A stretch of 64,000 nt of DNA from Oryzias latipes (GCF_002234675.1 NC_019876.2:18235354-18299353); one strand, 5' to 3'; shown: positions 1 to 27,846, counted from the stretch's first letter. The notes: a model not told the origin generated them from the sequence alone. Program-made: numbers and translations.

Positions 1-14040
<14,040 letters not shown>

Positions 14041-14286
14041 AGGTTCCAGTCACCTCCATGTGAATCATCTAATGAAGGGATTTCCTGTATAGTTTCTGGA
14101 CTCTTGCCAACTTTTCATTTCTCTTCAAAGTCAAAAAAAGAACCAGTTTGTAAATTTAAAGCTGTATTTTTTCATATAAAGACTTAACAGTATTAAACAT
14201 GCGCTGCTATATATACTTGTATGATGTGTAAAAAAAGATTGATGTGACCGTTCCAGTGTTTATGTGTAAACTATTGTCACATTTCT

Positions 14287-14300
14287 ATTAAAGCATTAAA
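14287..14300 (+). terminator. svep1 polyadenylation signals
   Basis: Two ATTAAA hexamers eight bases apart, about 250 bp after the probable stop codon, followed by a T-rich stretch. The convergent txn gene stops about 330 bp further on, so the two 3'UTRs lie close together or overlap. Confidence 0.6.
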
Positions 14301-14631
14301 TGCTATTAGAAGCTCTTTGTAGTCGGGCAGTTTAGGGTTTGATTCATTTATTAAATCCATACAGAGGTAACATGGATTACTCAAACTTCATAAATGGTTA
14401 GAGTAGAAAAAAAAAATAAAAAAATAAAACCTGGACTGAAGTAAATGCAGTACACAAACTGTTCAACTCAGGATAGATGACAAGTTAGTGCCAACATTGG
14501 GGAAAAAAACAAAACTTGATAGCAGTTAAACATGACGCTTAGCTGCAATTCTTTCTTTGGGTGTGTTATGAGGTGAAGACTTTATCAGTTATGCGTTTTA
14601 TTTTCTGCTCTGGTCAGTCTGACTTCTACTC

Positions 14632-17576
14632 CTATCTCAGTGCTTTCAGCTTTTCCTCCAGGGTTGCAACGTTGGCACCAGAGAACTCATCCACCTGGAA
14701 AAATAAAAACATAAAAAAATGACAGAAGTTGAAAAGGTGAGATCTAATATTTGCAAACAAAAACTAGCCGTTTCTGCTACTGCAGGATGGACATTAGGGC
14801 TTCCAGGCTGGTTTAATTGTTTAAGTCAAGCTTACACAGGGCTTAAACAGGGATCACTTAAACCAGGGCACACATGGCTCTCTGGTTAAAGAAAGACAAA
14901 GAGGTTTTCCTTTTAAATAGCAAAAAAGACAAAGTAAACTTAAACTTCATTCAACTCATTCCACAACATTTGACAGACGGGACGCATCACAAGTCAAACT
15001 AAAACATTTTGGCAGATTTTTGGGCCCCATGTACCAAAGGAAATCAATTTGAGGGCAGTAAGTACACTCAATTTATAAATAGTATTTTACAAATACAAGG
15101 ATTTTAAGATAACCTTATGGTTTGAAAAATACAGTAAGACTCTCTTAATGATCCCATGTGACACAGGGTCTCTTTTTTTAAAGGAAGTCATCAGAACCTC
15201 TGTAAAAAGTTATAAACTTTTCAACTACTGCACTCAGTTACTTACCTTTTTGCCCCCCTTGTAGAAGTGGAATGTAGGCATGCATTTAATTTCACAGAAA
15301 CTGCTGATATCCTGAAAGAGAAAAAGCAACAGTTTTTTTTTATGAATCAAAATTAAAAAAAATAAAAATACAATTATTAAGTAATTATTGTTGCTGGCCC
15401 CCAATTGCAACCTAACGCTTTCATAAAGTAGAGAGACTAAAAACAAAAGCTGGTTTTGCCCATTAAAACAAAGCTAGTTTGTACTGGCCAAGGAGGAGAA
15501 CGTGCACACTCACATCAGCCTCGTCCACATCCACCTTCAGGAAAACCACATTCTTGTTGTCATCGCTTTCCGACATTTGCTGCAAGACAACAAGTACATA
15601 CAACAACAGTACATTAGACTCAACTCTACAGAAACAGAGCACTTTTACTGAAAAATCATACTGGGTGTGTGTTGGACCATTTCCTGTGAACAAGCACTTC
15701 CTCTCCTTGAAGTGGGGAGGTAAACCTTATAGGGTTGCCATAGTAACAATGCATCTACATTTAAACACCGTTTTCAATTGGTCCCCCTGTTTCTATTCGC
15801 TGGTTGGGACGGTTGACAGAGAGGGGTTGTAACTTCCGAGCTCTCCGACTAGCTTAAAGCCCATCAAACCCCCAACCTAACACTACAGGTGAAACAAAAA
15901 TGGTGAGCAATATCGGAGCTATCAGGCATACAGTTTTGAGCCGGATGACAGCTCAGACGAGGAAAACAAAGACGTACATGGATCCATTTGTCTGCAAGTA
16001 GAGGCATCAGTATGGAGTGGAGCAGGGAGCTTGTGGCCTGCAGATTGTAGCTTCTACATTACAACTACAAGCTCTGTCAAAACTGTCCTTTCTTGCCTGT
16101 GACTGATTCACAATAAGAAAAAGAAGTACTCAGAAATGCATTTTTAAGCTTAAATTTCTTTATACATGTTCTCCTTTATCAGAAAATGGGCACAAAAACA
16201 TGTTAAAAACATTTTCATCGGATCAAGTCTTTAAGCTCCAGTTATCTACCTTGTACAAGGGGGCAATCTGTTTGCAGGGCCCACACCATGATGCAGTAAA
16301 GTCCACAACCACCAGCTTGTCTCCAGCGTCTTCCAGAATTTTCTTGAATTCTGCCTACAAAAAAAGCATGTTTCCATCATTTATTTTAAATAAGCATAAA
16401 GGTAAAGAATTCGTTTAAATAAATTACTTCATTTTGTCAGCAGGCTTTCCCATAGTGTAACGATAAGTGGTTATCAAAGGTTTGGCTAATGATTAGCAGA
16501 ACAGCCCCAGATCAAAAGCAGTCGCTGTATCTGAATTCCCACCCTAACCCCCAACTTCTAAAAAAAACTATAGAGTGCACCGACTTAAAAGCAATTTGGA
16601 CACCATGCCCACTACTTTTTTTTTTAATTTACGGCGGATATGACGTCATCGATTTCACGAAGTTAAAATCTAATTGATAGGAGCATTTTGCGAGGATCAT
16701 TTATCAGTCTTCTGAAGATAAAAACACTTGACAGGTTGTTCAGAAAGTACATTTAAATACATTTTTAAGCAAAAATAGATTTGATGCCATGCATTGTGAT
16801 CTATATTCACAGATCTAGTGAGCATTGATGCACACTGTTTTTTTGCGGAGATTTCTGGGAAATTTGCAGGGCACTCGATTTTGGAATTGTAGAATCGGAC
16901 AGCACTACAAAATGGCGAACGCACAGTGCACTTTGTAGTGATTAGTGAAGGAATTCGGACGCAACCAGTGACACCCAGAAGTCTGAATGATTTCAGCAGT
17001 TTTGACATCCAGGCATGTGTACACACGGACAGAGGCGGCCCGAGGCCTAGCGGAATGGTCCAAGTGTCGCAAATAGGAGTTGACTTTTACTCAAACTAGT
17101 ACTTTATTGTAGCTTTCTGCTCATCTGAGCCATGATAGGAACGTTTTTTTGGTGTATTACTAAAAGATTTTTTATCTAGTTAACGGTAAAACCTTTCCGA
17201 AAACTTGTAACCCTGGCAACGTGTTCGCGCGGCAACAAGATAGCAAAGTCCGCCCTCGTGCATCATGGGTAGAAAATGGAAAAAAAGAAAAAACAACTAA
17301 ACATTAGCAATACAGCCTCCAGAGTTATTCTGTCGGAGTAATTTATTCCATCAACGACAATAAACATGCTAACTCTAAGCGAATAAATGCTTTAACAGGG
17401 TTTTTTTTTCTTGCAAAAAAGGTAAGTAGATAGAAGCTTGCTGAGAAAATAACCGCGCGGCTACCTAACGTCAACTGTGCTGTCCTGAATGTATGTAGTA
17501 GTACAGCGAAATAAATAAAGACATGATTAATTGTATTTATAGAACTACTTACAAGATCAGCCACTTCACGGACCAT
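14632..17576 (-). CDS. txn: Thioredoxin (cytosolic, Txn/TRX1)
   Basis: A complete five-exon gene on the minus strand. Coding exons are 17576-17553, 16354-16250, 15579-15514, 15311-15246 and 14694-14632, all joined in phase 0 with GT-AG sites. The product is 107 aa, the usual thioredoxin-1 length, starting MVREVADL. The redox active site WCGPC is in the second exon, preceded by VVVDFTASW, and the cis-proline motif KCMPTF is in the fourth. Thioredoxin reduces protein disulfides using electrons from NADPH via thioredoxin reductase. Of the regulatory cysteines of mammalian TRX1, the pair in FCEIKC (C69 and C73 equivalents) is kept, but the C62 position is Ala (VDVDEAD). Introns 1 and 2 carry MITE and repeat copies. 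The gene is convergent with svep1; a TATA-like box lies upstream at 17669. Confidence 0.95.
15858..16199. repeat. Dispersed repeat family A, copy 3 (txn intron 2)
   Basis: Shares blocks with the svep1-intron copies at 9000-9480 and 11362-11830. The plus strand has an open stretch reading [12 protein letters not shown] and onward. An acidic tail after a Y-x-FEP motif is reminiscent of N-termini of some fish transposon- or P2X7-tail-like proteins. This is a weak lead and not a gene call. Confidence 0.5.
16521..16966 (-). mobile_element. MITE family B, copy 2 (txn intron 1)
   Basis: About 446 bp in inverted orientation relative to 9778-10221 and 38377-38838. Its right end is '...gaaggaattcggacgcaacca'. 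It lies within the 1.2-kb first intron of txn. Confidence 0.65.
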
Positions 17577-17668
17577 GTTTGCTGTTTTGAAAAGGCAAAC
17601 TCTCGCTGAATCTAAAAGACAGCGGCTTCGCAAAGACCACACTTTCAGTCAAAGAGGATGACCTGCCC

Positions 17669-17677
17669 TATTTATAA
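17669..17677 (-). promoter_or_regulatory. txn TATA-like box
   Basis: On the minus strand TTATAAATA, about 93 bp upstream of the txn start codon. A transcription start about 30 bp downstream, near 17640, would give a 5'UTR of about 65 nt. I looked for an antioxidant response element (TGACnnnGC) nearby and did not see a convincing one. Confidence 0.5.
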
Positions 17678-17699
17678 CGGCGTCAGACTAACACGTCGC

Positions 17700-18640
17700 A
17701 GCGGAAGAGCTGATGGGTTGACTAACAAAATAAAAGCCAGTCTTTTATGTTTAAGCGAATCATTTATATTAAAAGAACGCCGTGTGTATACGTCATTGCC
17801 ACTATGATTGTGCATGAAATGTGTTGTAACCGTACTTGATTTCATGTTGTATCAGCAGTTGTGTTATTACTGGTAAAGCTTCACGAAAAATACTTTTATT
17901 TTGAAAGTTATAAACAGAATGGTTTCCTTTCCTGGATTCTTGCAAATATTTTAGCTCTTTACTGAGAATAAAAACTACAGAATCGGTGATGTCAGGCTAT
18001 ATATATCTGAGGCCCGTTAGTGCTTCGTTGTTGTTTCGTTGCGGCTTAAAATAACTTGCAAAACTAATCTACTAACAATAACGCGTCCTTTTAGAGAATT
18101 ATATCGATAGTAAGTTGAAATACTTTTTTTGTTTTTAATTCCGTCAACGCTTGATCAGACAGTCGAATCACAATGACTTGGCAAATTTCTGTACTACCGT
18201 AAACATGGTCACTGCAGACCATATTTCCTTGTACAAACTCTGGTCAACGCCCATGAGGCCACACCCCTGCACTAGTCTTATTACGTAATAGCTTAAAAAG
18301 ACTTTATTTGTTTATTCTTTTACAACTAAAGTAAGGGGTAAACAATAAACAGAAAAGTCCATACTATAACAAAAAATTGCAATATTTAGACAAATTATTG
18401 CAGTTTGATCATGGTTGGAATAAGTTTAGGGAAGTGATTTAATCAGAAGATTAATTCTAAAAGATGGTACACAAAGACTTGTTTTTCCATTTACATATTT
18501 GAATAAAGAATTTGAGTATTTAGACTACATATGTGAATGTTCCAACAGGTTCTATCGTAAAAATAAGGAAACTTCATTTGAAGCCTAAGAATTGCCTAAT
18601 TTAGACCTTAAAACATTTTTTAAAAGTATCTTTGCATAAT
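17700..18640. other. Intergenic, upstream of txn, nothing recognised
   Basis: About 940 bp between the txn promoter and the inverted ptgr1 copy. AT-rich, no long open frame, and no terminal repeats that I can pair. It may hold txn upstream regulatory sequence. Confidence 0.4.
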
Positions 18641-18649
18641 TCCATTCTT

Positions 18650-19361
<712 letters not shown>

Positions 19362-19503
19362 TACAATAGTCAGAAGAAGTACAGTCTCTGGCTCATCTGC
19401 AATGCAATAGGGCTCTCTAGTGGGATCGAAGGTTATTGCAAAATAAGTACACAGTTTATAACATTTCTGAAACAGGAAGAGTACATAAAATGCTGAATCA
19501 GAG

Positions 19504-22500
19504 TTTTTTTTTTTTTTTTTAAAGAACTTTATCGAACACAAACCAAAAACATCCCAAAATATGGTGGATACTAGTAGAAAGAATATAGCAATTGAAAAGG
19601 AAGCACAAACAAAATAAAATAGAGTACTTATCAATATGCATACATATACGTGCAAATACACAAGACACAAGAAAACAACAATTTCAGAGTTTAATAGTGA
19701 CACCAAATGCTGGTTGGTACAACAATGACTAAATAAACCGTCTCAGATAGTATCGCTCAGAATATCATAAACTGTTATGCTTTTGGTAAATTGATTAATC
19801 TTAGGGGTTTTAAGTATAAATTGACTTCTGCATTAAAGAAGGTAATGTTGGGGTGACATTTCTGTAATTGTTTTTGTGTATAAAAAACTTGACTATTCAT
19901 AAAATGGTATTGATACATAAATAAATACATTTTTGTGTAGTGATATGCCGAAAATTATGACTTCTTTTTAAAAAAAGGTTCACAATGAATGGGAATTTAT
20001 TTTTCAACTATTTGTAAACATCTAACCAAAAAATGTGTACAATGCTACACAGGAAAAATATGTGGTCGGTGTCTTCAACAGCAGTTTGGCAGAAGGAACA
20101 GCTGTTGTCATCAATGTTGAAACGTAATCTAAGTAATTCTTTGGAGGGATGAATATTATTCATAATTTTGAAGTGTGTTTCTTTAACTTTTGGGAGAATA
20201 GGAAGTTTCATGAATTTGGTTCTGAATTTAGAAACAACATTTTGTTCACATTTCTGTAATATATTATTTTTGTTCTATCGTCCAGGAAATAATCTTTCAA
20301 TTAACCAATTTCTGATAAAAGAGTTATTACATTTTTTTCCATAAGAGGGCATGCTTCAGTTGATAATGTGGCTAATTGTGGTTTTATCATTACATGTGTC
20401 ATTGTGTTCCTTGTTAGAAATACTAATTCTCGAGAAAGAGCATTACGTACTTTTAAGAATCCTGAGATAGGAGGATTGAAGTTATGTCTTAAACACAATT
20501 GCTCATAATCTAAAAAATTGCCCTTCGTGTATATCAGATCAGTCACCGACCAAACACTTTGCCCAAACCATTCAGCACAAAACAAGGACTTGTTTCTATG
20601 GAGCATGTATTCATTGTTCCAAATAGTACTTAAGTTTGGTGATGCACATACAATATTTTCCAGTATAGCAGAATTTGTTCATGGAATTCTGATAATGCTA
20701 TAGGGAGCTTATTAACATCAAAATCACTAATAAGCACACACTTTAAGCTGCCTGATTTGTTAAATAAATAATTTGGGACAAAAAACCAGAAGGATTGGTT
20801 GTGTTTGATCCACGATTTTATCTATAGGATTCCGTTACGGCAGTCAAAATTCATAACTTTGAGACCACCATCTTTAAATTCTTTGACCATATAGTTATTT
20901 TTCATGTGATGATGCTTGTTTCTCCAAATAAAGTTTAAAGTCATTTGGCAGATGGATTTTATCATTTTGTTTGGGATGGCATTAGAGTAAGATGGGTGAA
21001 TACATCTTGACAAACACTCCATCTTTGTCAGATAGATCCGGCCCTGCATCGATAGGTCTCTTTGGAGCCACATATTCAACCTCATCTTACATTCATCAAG
21101 TTTTTCCCCCACATTGCTTGATTAGCTTATTTTTTGGTCTTTGTTGATGTAGATGCACAGGTATTTAATTTCTGATTTAATGGACATATGATTGATTTCT
21201 TTTACAGGTGTGTCATGAATAGCCAATACTGTAGTTCACAGTTCTTTAAGTTTAAGTTTAACCCTGATGCTTTGGAAAAGTGTTTTATTTTTTCAATAGC
21301 TGCTGTAATTTGATGCTCCTCTTTGAAAAACAGTGTTGTGTCATCTGCTAGCTGGCTAATAATGATCTCTGTGCCCAAGACATTTGACTTTTTTATCTCA
21401 TTACAATTACATCAATATAAATGGCCAACATCTCAGTAGCTAATAAGAACAGATATGGGGAGATGGGACAAACTTGAGGGATTCCTACATCAACTTTGAA
21501 ACTTGGGGTGGTGCCATTAGGAAGGATAACACAACTATTGATATTCTGATATGTACCATAGACAAGGTTATTAAATTTAGTGCCAAAACCAAAATTCTCC
21601 AGTACTGCCTTTATGAACGGATGTTCCACCTAGTCAAAGGCCTTGTAAAAATCCAAAAATAAAATAAAACCATTGTCTTCTATAAGATGTCAGTATTCAA
21701 TAATGTCCATAACCAGTCTTTTATTATTATGAGTTGAATGGCTCTTTAAAAAGCCAGATTGTGATTCAGCAATAAGTCCTGAGAGTTCCATCTGGAGGCG
21801 AGAGGGAAAGATGTATGTTAATAATTTGTAGTCTGAATTTCTTAAGGTGATGATGGGTCTTCTGTTTTCTATAAGTCTAGGATCTTTGTTAGGTTTTGGG
21901 ATGGAAACTATAATCCGATGTTTCATTGTTGTTGGGAGTGTGCGCTGTGCAGGTCTCAAAAACTTCCAGGAGAATTTGATACAGTAAATTTCTGATATCC
22001 TCCCAAAACTGTCAAGAGAAGTCCCATGTGAGCCCATCAGGAGATTTATTAAGAGAGATTCGACTAATCGTAGCATCAAGCTCAGAGATTAAAAGTTTCT
22101 TATTGCTTGTTTGTTTAAAATTGTCGTCTATTTTAAGGATGTGTTGTGCAATCTATTTTATAAGATTGTCACCGTCTGTTCGTGACACTTTAGAGCTTTA
22201 GAGTTGGCTATAAAATCTAAACATTTCTGAGGACATGGCTTTTTTGTCTGTAATTTCTATATCATTAACAAGAAGAGACTTTAGGCTGTTCCTTTTTTGT
22301 CGTCTCTTTTCCAGGCTGCAAAGATATGCTTAATTTTTCCCCCCACCTCTTCTATCCATCTCCCTCTGGATCTGATATATGCTCCTCGGTCTCTCTCAGT
22401 ATAAAGCTCATCTAATTTTGATTGTATGTTCAATATCTATTGGCTATCACTCTCAGACAGGTTAGGTTTACCAGAGTAATTATTCAGCTGTTTTAATGTG

Positions 22501-22650
22501 TCCAGCTCATTTTTTTACAGATTTGATTTTAACTTTTTACTAAATGAGATCAAGAGTTTATGAATTCTGTACTTAAGGTATTCCCATTTTCTGGCTGGGG
22601 AATCAAATTTCTCAGATGTCTCCATTTCTGAAATCAATTATTTAATTTCT
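19504..22650 (-). mobile_element. Dead L1/Tx1-type LINE
   Basis: About 3.1 kb on the minus strand ending in a poly(A) tail, seen as T18 at 19504-19521. Broken frames follow reverse transcriptase order. At 22079-21690 come fingers and palm motifs (IVSIPKPNKDP, IITLRNSDYKLLT, AESQSGFL). At 21629-21393 comes a QG-like block (VGIPQVCPISPYLFLLATEML) with the FxDD-type block degraded. At 21112-20822 comes a thumb and connection segment (WLQRDLSMQGRIYLTKM, LNFIWRN). At 20211-20008 comes a terminal zinc-knuckle-like segment (CSFCQTAVEDTDHIFFLC). Multiple stops and frameshifts make it inactive. No clear ORF1. Confidence 0.85.
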
Positions 22651-24530
22651 GTTTGTTTACTAAATGGGACACAATTTTCCCTTGGAATTTTTTATTAACA
22701 TGTTCTTACTAATCCTATTTTTTGTTTCATGATGTTTTTGCTGTTGCACAAGTAATAAACTGACTGATCAGATGCTTCAATAAAAGTGGGCGGCCTTAAT
22801 TGACAGATTCTCTTGAACCGCCTTTCAGTTGAAGAGGTGTGGCCTTCTAACACTCTCACTCCTGATTGGAGAGAGTGGTTGCCATAGAAATGTGGACGGA
22901 CCAATCATGGCTGAGGACAACTAGTTCCAACATGGAGATGGACATATTATGGAAAAATGGCGATTGAATTGACTTTGGTTGGTTGGAACCAGAAGCCATA
23001 GGTGACATCAAAGGTGATATCAAATGGTATTTGTTCATTTATATAGTATACAGTAAATGGTGCATCGATGGTCACTAGACTGACGAATGTAGACCAAAAT
23101 GCATTGCGTTTGAACAATTTTAGCCAAAAAGTGTTTAAATGTATTTTTTAAATTAACAATCAAAATTTTCGTCTTCGGGACACAGTGAATTTACAAATAG
23201 CCATAGTAAAATGCTTGTTTTTATTAGACATGACATGAGATCATCAGAGGAGAGACAGGTTGATCAAAATCCAGGCAAGGGTCGGGGAAGGCAGAAGTCA
23301 GAATGAATTTGTGTTACCAGTCGTGTCCAGACAAAATAAAGGCTGATCTTATTCCCACATATTTACATGCAGCCGAGATGCACATTGCGGCATTAAACGC
23401 ATGGATTTTAAGTGCATCCAAAGCTAAATGCTGTTATCACTTATTAGCCTGATCATAACCCTAACTATGGGTCCGTGAGGCCAAGAATAAAGCACTGGCC
23501 GCACAGATTAAAAAAATTATGAGCGACCAGGCACTTAGTAATAATCATAACAATAATAAAGGCACATTTAGATCACCTTCTGCTGTTTCCCTATGCATGC
23601 TGATCATGCAGTTGAGGGGGAGGCTACTTGTCCTGGACTTTCTCTTTCAGATAAGAGGGACCATATGCCACTGCTGTTCATCCACCATAGGGTGTTCATG
23701 CGCTGCAGGTTACTTTGTCCCACTATGATGCTTCTTCTCCTCAGGTTTCTGGTACAGGTGCCAGACTTAAGGTAGGGCTACTTGACTCCAGTTGAAAGCA
23801 GAAGAGAAGGAGAAGGTGAGGAAAGCAGAGTATGAACTCAGAGTATGATTCCAGGTGAAGAAATTTTAGATCCCGAAAGAAGGCAAAAAATAAATTAGGC
23901 TTCGACAGATTGAACTTGAAGCCATGAAACTTTCTTCCAGGTATAGTCAACCCTCAGCATCTAAAAAAAAACAGGTGTTGTTTTTCCAAAGTAGGATTTG
24001 GACGTTAGTAAAAGTATCGCTCTAGTACAAGTATTTAGAAAGTCTGAAGTTGACTAATCTTTCAATGCATTCAAACAAATTGCTGGCACACTTGACTGGC
24101 CAACAGACATGTGACCTGTTCTGCTCCACTGCAAATTGGTGGGAAAGGCCCAAGACGTTGTTCATCCTTTCTTTGCAGGAAAGTTTAGATTACAGTGTCC
24201 TTAAAGGAGCCAAATTATGTGCATATGAAATGGTACTAGAGGTATAGATACAACAAAGTCCAGTTAATAGACTTTTGTTGGGTTTGTTCAGACTGGTCAG
24301 GTGTGTGACAACTAATGGGGCCGACATTTTATTTAAACAGCAGGTCTAAGTTTTGGCACAAAAAATTCAAATGGCTCTAAAGAGCACTCCCTATGACGGG
24401 TTAACTTTAGTTGTGGTTACTTTTTGTGATGTCATACAATGGTGCCACTTTCAAGGGGCCAGACGTCAAGCAAACCATTTCTGCTTATTGAAGTTGCTTG
24501 CAAAAAAGTCTGTATCAGTTTTGATGACTC
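22650..24530. other. Intergenic with repeat fragments
   Basis: No gene. A MITE family B fragment lies at about 23055-23235 and a fragment shared with 47460-47535 and (inverted) 44400-44465 and 63025-63060 ('gtgtcc.gacaaaataaaggctg') lies at about 23325-23420. The rest is unrecognised AT-rich sequence. Open frames at 23519-23775 are short and carry no recognisable motif. Confidence 0.45.
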
Positions 24531-24532
24531 TT

Positions 24533-24948
24533 GTTAGGCCTGCACAAAATACCGCAAATTTATCGTTATCGCGAAATCAAGCTGTGCAATATGCATACCG
24601 CAAAAGACGGCAAAAATCGCAATAAATGATTACCTTAAATGTGCTAAAACAAACTCATGGCAGCTTGAAATATTGAACAAATGAAATAAATCCCTTTATG
24701 CATTTAACCAATTAGAAGGAGCCGTTTACGTTTTTGATCAATCAGATGAGCCCTTTTATGTTTGATGTTTGCCTCCTACGTCGACAAGGGTCATTTGGAG
24801 TATAATTTTTAAACTGTTGCAGTGAAATGGAAATGATGTTTTTGTTTTTTTTGCTATTTGTTTATATACCGCAATTTATATCGTTATCGCAATATTAATT
24901 ACCAATATCGCATATCGCGAGTTTTCCTCATATCGTGCTGCCCTAACT
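24533..24948. mobile_element. MITE with 'TTAGGSCWGCACRA' ends
   Basis: The left end 'ttaggcctgcacaaaatacc' pairs with the reverse complement of the right end, 'tatcgtgctgccctaa'. The interior is rich in 'atatcg'/'ttatcgc' motifs typical of a widespread fish DNA element whose ends read 'gggctgcacgatat'. About 415 bp, non-coding. Confidence 0.6.
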
Positions 24949-25239
24949 CTTGTAAACATCTAGTTAGTTGTTTTTTGCAGTTAAAAAAACTTAGCAATTT
25001 GAAAGTTTGGAGCCAAAAAGCAACCAATCCATGGGTCAAACTTCATCGCTATGTTTATCTTTTCTACACCAAGTCTTTTTATTGGTATTTCAAATTTAAA
25101 CAGAGGGTACAAGGATTCAAGTTTAAAAAAGTATACAAAACTGATTACATATCCCCACACACCCTCCCTCTCCTTACTGCACCACTCTTTCAAACTGCAA
25201 ATATTTTGTAAAATATACATTTTTAAAAGAAAATAATCA

Positions 25240-25780
25240 TCTCAATTGCACATTTCCAAAATAAAGAGTTAATCATTAAATATTCTAACAGCAGTGTCAT
25301 CTAAGTTCTTCATATAATTTAAGAATTCCAAGTGGTATAAAAATCTTGTGTATAACCTCTAGCAGAGAAGTGAATTTTCTCCAAAACCAAATAATGTAAG
25401 AGATCATTTATCAACATCTTTAAAGTTGGGGGAAATTGATCCTTCCATTTAAGAAGAATAAGTGTCCTAGCAATCAAAGTCCCAAAGATAATTGTGCTTT
25501 GTGCTTGAGATTAAGATCCTGGATTACACCAAATATTGCAGAGATTACAGAAGGTTTTATAGGCCTTTGTAAAACATCTGAAAATACTCTAAATATTGAA
25601 GCAACTTAATTTTACACAGGACCAAACATAAGTGAGGTAGTGGCCATTGATTGTTTACATTGATCACAAATTGGATTAATATCTGGAATGAACTTGGTAA
25701 ATTTTGGACAGGGGAAAAAAAAGATTAGCTTCTAGATTTGCGGTTTAAGAATTGCAATGTGTCAACAACGCCATTTGTAC
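25240..25780 (-). mobile_element. L1-type LINE 3' remnant
   Basis: On the minus strand, broken translations resemble the C-terminal tail after the zinc knuckle of L1/Tx1 LINEs (CPKFTKFIPDINPICDQCKQ, then IFGVIQDLNLKHK and LLGHLFFLNGR with stops). No reverse transcriptase core remains. Confidence 0.5.
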
Positions 25781-26008
25781 TAAAAAAAAAATTCCCCGTC
25801 TCTCTTTATCTGTTTTGATCCAAGTTTAATTACAGGACTAAACTGTGCAGAATTGGAAAAGTTTTAACGGATCCAGTTTGTTTTTTCTAGAATCTAATGA
25901 CAGTTTGTTTCTACTAGTGTACAAAAAAAGAAACTGAATAAACAAGCAGAGCACTAGAGGTATAATTACATGTTCCAACAGGAAGACACTACACTCTCTG
26001 TCACTTAC

Positions 26009-26055
26009 AGTCTTTGAAGAACTGGAATTTGAGGGCAGCAGTTATTTCCATAACG
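26009..26055 (-). pseudogene. Thioredoxin exon-4-like fragment 1
   Basis: The minus strand reads MEITAALKFQFFKD followed by a donor-like GTAAGT. It aligns by position with the thioredoxin exon-4 peptide [17 protein letters not shown]: the aromatic F-x-F-F-K pattern is kept while the Cys and cis-Pro are lost. The flanking sequence at 25800-26008 matches that of the similar fragment at 28.9 kb, which supports a duplicated origin. It is short, so chance cannot be excluded. Confidence 0.45.
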
Positions 26056-26559
26056 AAATCAAGTCATGACTGCAATCTGAACGGCTGAAATACTGACATC
26101 CTTAGCATCCTTAGATTAAAAGCAAAGTTGCTGCTTTTACCATAAAATGCACAATTTGTTGGAAATATCAAGCTAACCGACTCTGCCAGTGCAGGTTGGC
26201 ATCTATTGAAAGTCAACGTGCGCTCAAATGCCAAAATCTTCTCTAGCATACGCAGGGGCGTGCATCATCACTAAATACTTGATTTTGGATGCAAACAAGG
26301 CATACTAGAGACATACTAGAGGAGAATCTGCTGGGGCATGTTGACTGCTCACCATCCAGTGGTCCAAACCATCAGCTGAGAAGACAAAGCAACAGAAGTA
26401 TAAACTAACTTTCTGCTTTTTCTTGGTATTGTATGTGGTTTTGTTTTATTTAAGACCACTGTCATTTTATATTTATGTTGAGATGCATGTTAAATTAGTT
26501 TTTATCTTTTTAGCCCAATTTTGGTGAGTCTGTGTGAATTGTAGCCCCAGTTTCCCGTT

Positions 26560-26975
26560 CTTAGCTGAAAGGAGTGACACCTGGTGTGGTCTTCTGTTGC
26601 TATAGCCCATCTGCTTCAAGGCTGGACGTGTTGTGTGTTCAGAAATGCTCTTCTACAGACCTTGGTTGTAACCAGTGGTTCTTTGATTTACTGTTGCCTT
26701 TCTATCAGCTGGAGCAGTCTGGCCATTCTCCTTTGACCTCTGGCATCAACAAGACATTTCTGCTCATAGAACCACCACTCACAGGATATTAAATCCTTAA
26801 ATCCCCTTTTTCCCCCATTCTGATGCTCGGTTTGAACTACAGCAGATCATTTTGACCATTTCTACATGCCTAAATGTACTGAGTTGCTGCCATATGAAGG
26901 CTGAATAAATATTTGTGTTAATGAGCAGTTGGACAGGTGTACCTAATAAAGTGGCCATTGAGCGTATGAGTATGT
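26560..26975. repeat. Common teleost interspersed repeat
   Basis: Contains strings I recall as ubiquitous in fish genomes: 'ttcaaggctggacgtgttgtg', 'ggccattctcctttgacctctgg', and 'gagcagttggacaggtgtac' ending in 'ctaataaagtggccattgag'. An internal deletion joins 'caggatatt' to 'cttaaatcccc'. The open frames on it are repeat-derived. Confidence 0.65.
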
Positions 26976-26979
26976 GTTT

Positions 26980-27840
26980 GTAAAGATACACAAACGAAAG
27001 TTACACTTTGTGGAATGCACCAGGTCTTACCTGTCCACAAACTTCCCACACACTCCACACCCAAAAAACGTTGTACTGCCCACAAGCAACAACAGAAAGT
27101 TGTGTTACGATGAGACGGAATGCCTTCCAAATGAGTCTTCAGGAGCATGTGATCCAGGTGGCAGTTAATGCTGGCCGATATTATCAGCTTGTCAGGGCTT
27201 GTGACAAAGCAGCGTGGCAGGTTGCAGGACAGGTCTGAACACCTGCCTGAATTTTCTTTCCCCTTTATGTCTCAGTCCATCAGCAGTCTCTATATGCAAG
27301 CACGCTTGCACACCTGTGGGGATGTGTCTTGCAATATCAAAACGTTGGCACATACATCAAGCTCATGAAGCAAAACCCCATGTCTGTGCATGAATCAATT
27401 TGAGAAAGTCACATGACCAATACAGGACCAGTTTCCAATTGACGCTTAGATGTGCATCTGTCAACCGAACAAATCTGACAAAAGATTTTTGGATCTTTTG
27501 CGATTCGTTAACAATAAATAATGTGAAAATCTAATTAAATGTGGTGTTAATGGGGATGCTTGTAGACTTGGATTTTATTTTTTCAATTTTTCTACTCAAA
27601 AAGATAAGTTTATCCAACATTTTGATATTCAGTCTATCGTGTTTTTTTGATTAATAGTTTCAATCTGTTAAAAACACCCACTCACACAGAATAGATGAGA
27701 CTGAAGTAGAAAAAAATGTAAGAACAATTTTTGGTTGTTTCCCTGTTTTGTGAAAGTATCTGGGACTTCATTATGATGCCTGGCCCTATAATTCCTCAGC
27801 ATTGAGGAGGTGGAATTAAAAATGCATCCCATAATAAATA
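26980..27840. other. Intergenic, nothing recognised
   Basis: About 860 bp without a gene, clear terminal repeats or matches to other parts of the window that I can see. Short overlapping frames at 26918-27368 are on opposite strands and have no recognisable domain. Confidence 0.4.
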
Positions 27841-27846
27841 TAGAAG

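Noticed and set aside
17640-17720. Antioxidant response element in the txn promoter
   Set aside because: TGACCTGCC and a GCGTCA stretch resemble parts of the motif, but neither matches TGACnnnGC, so I do not call it.
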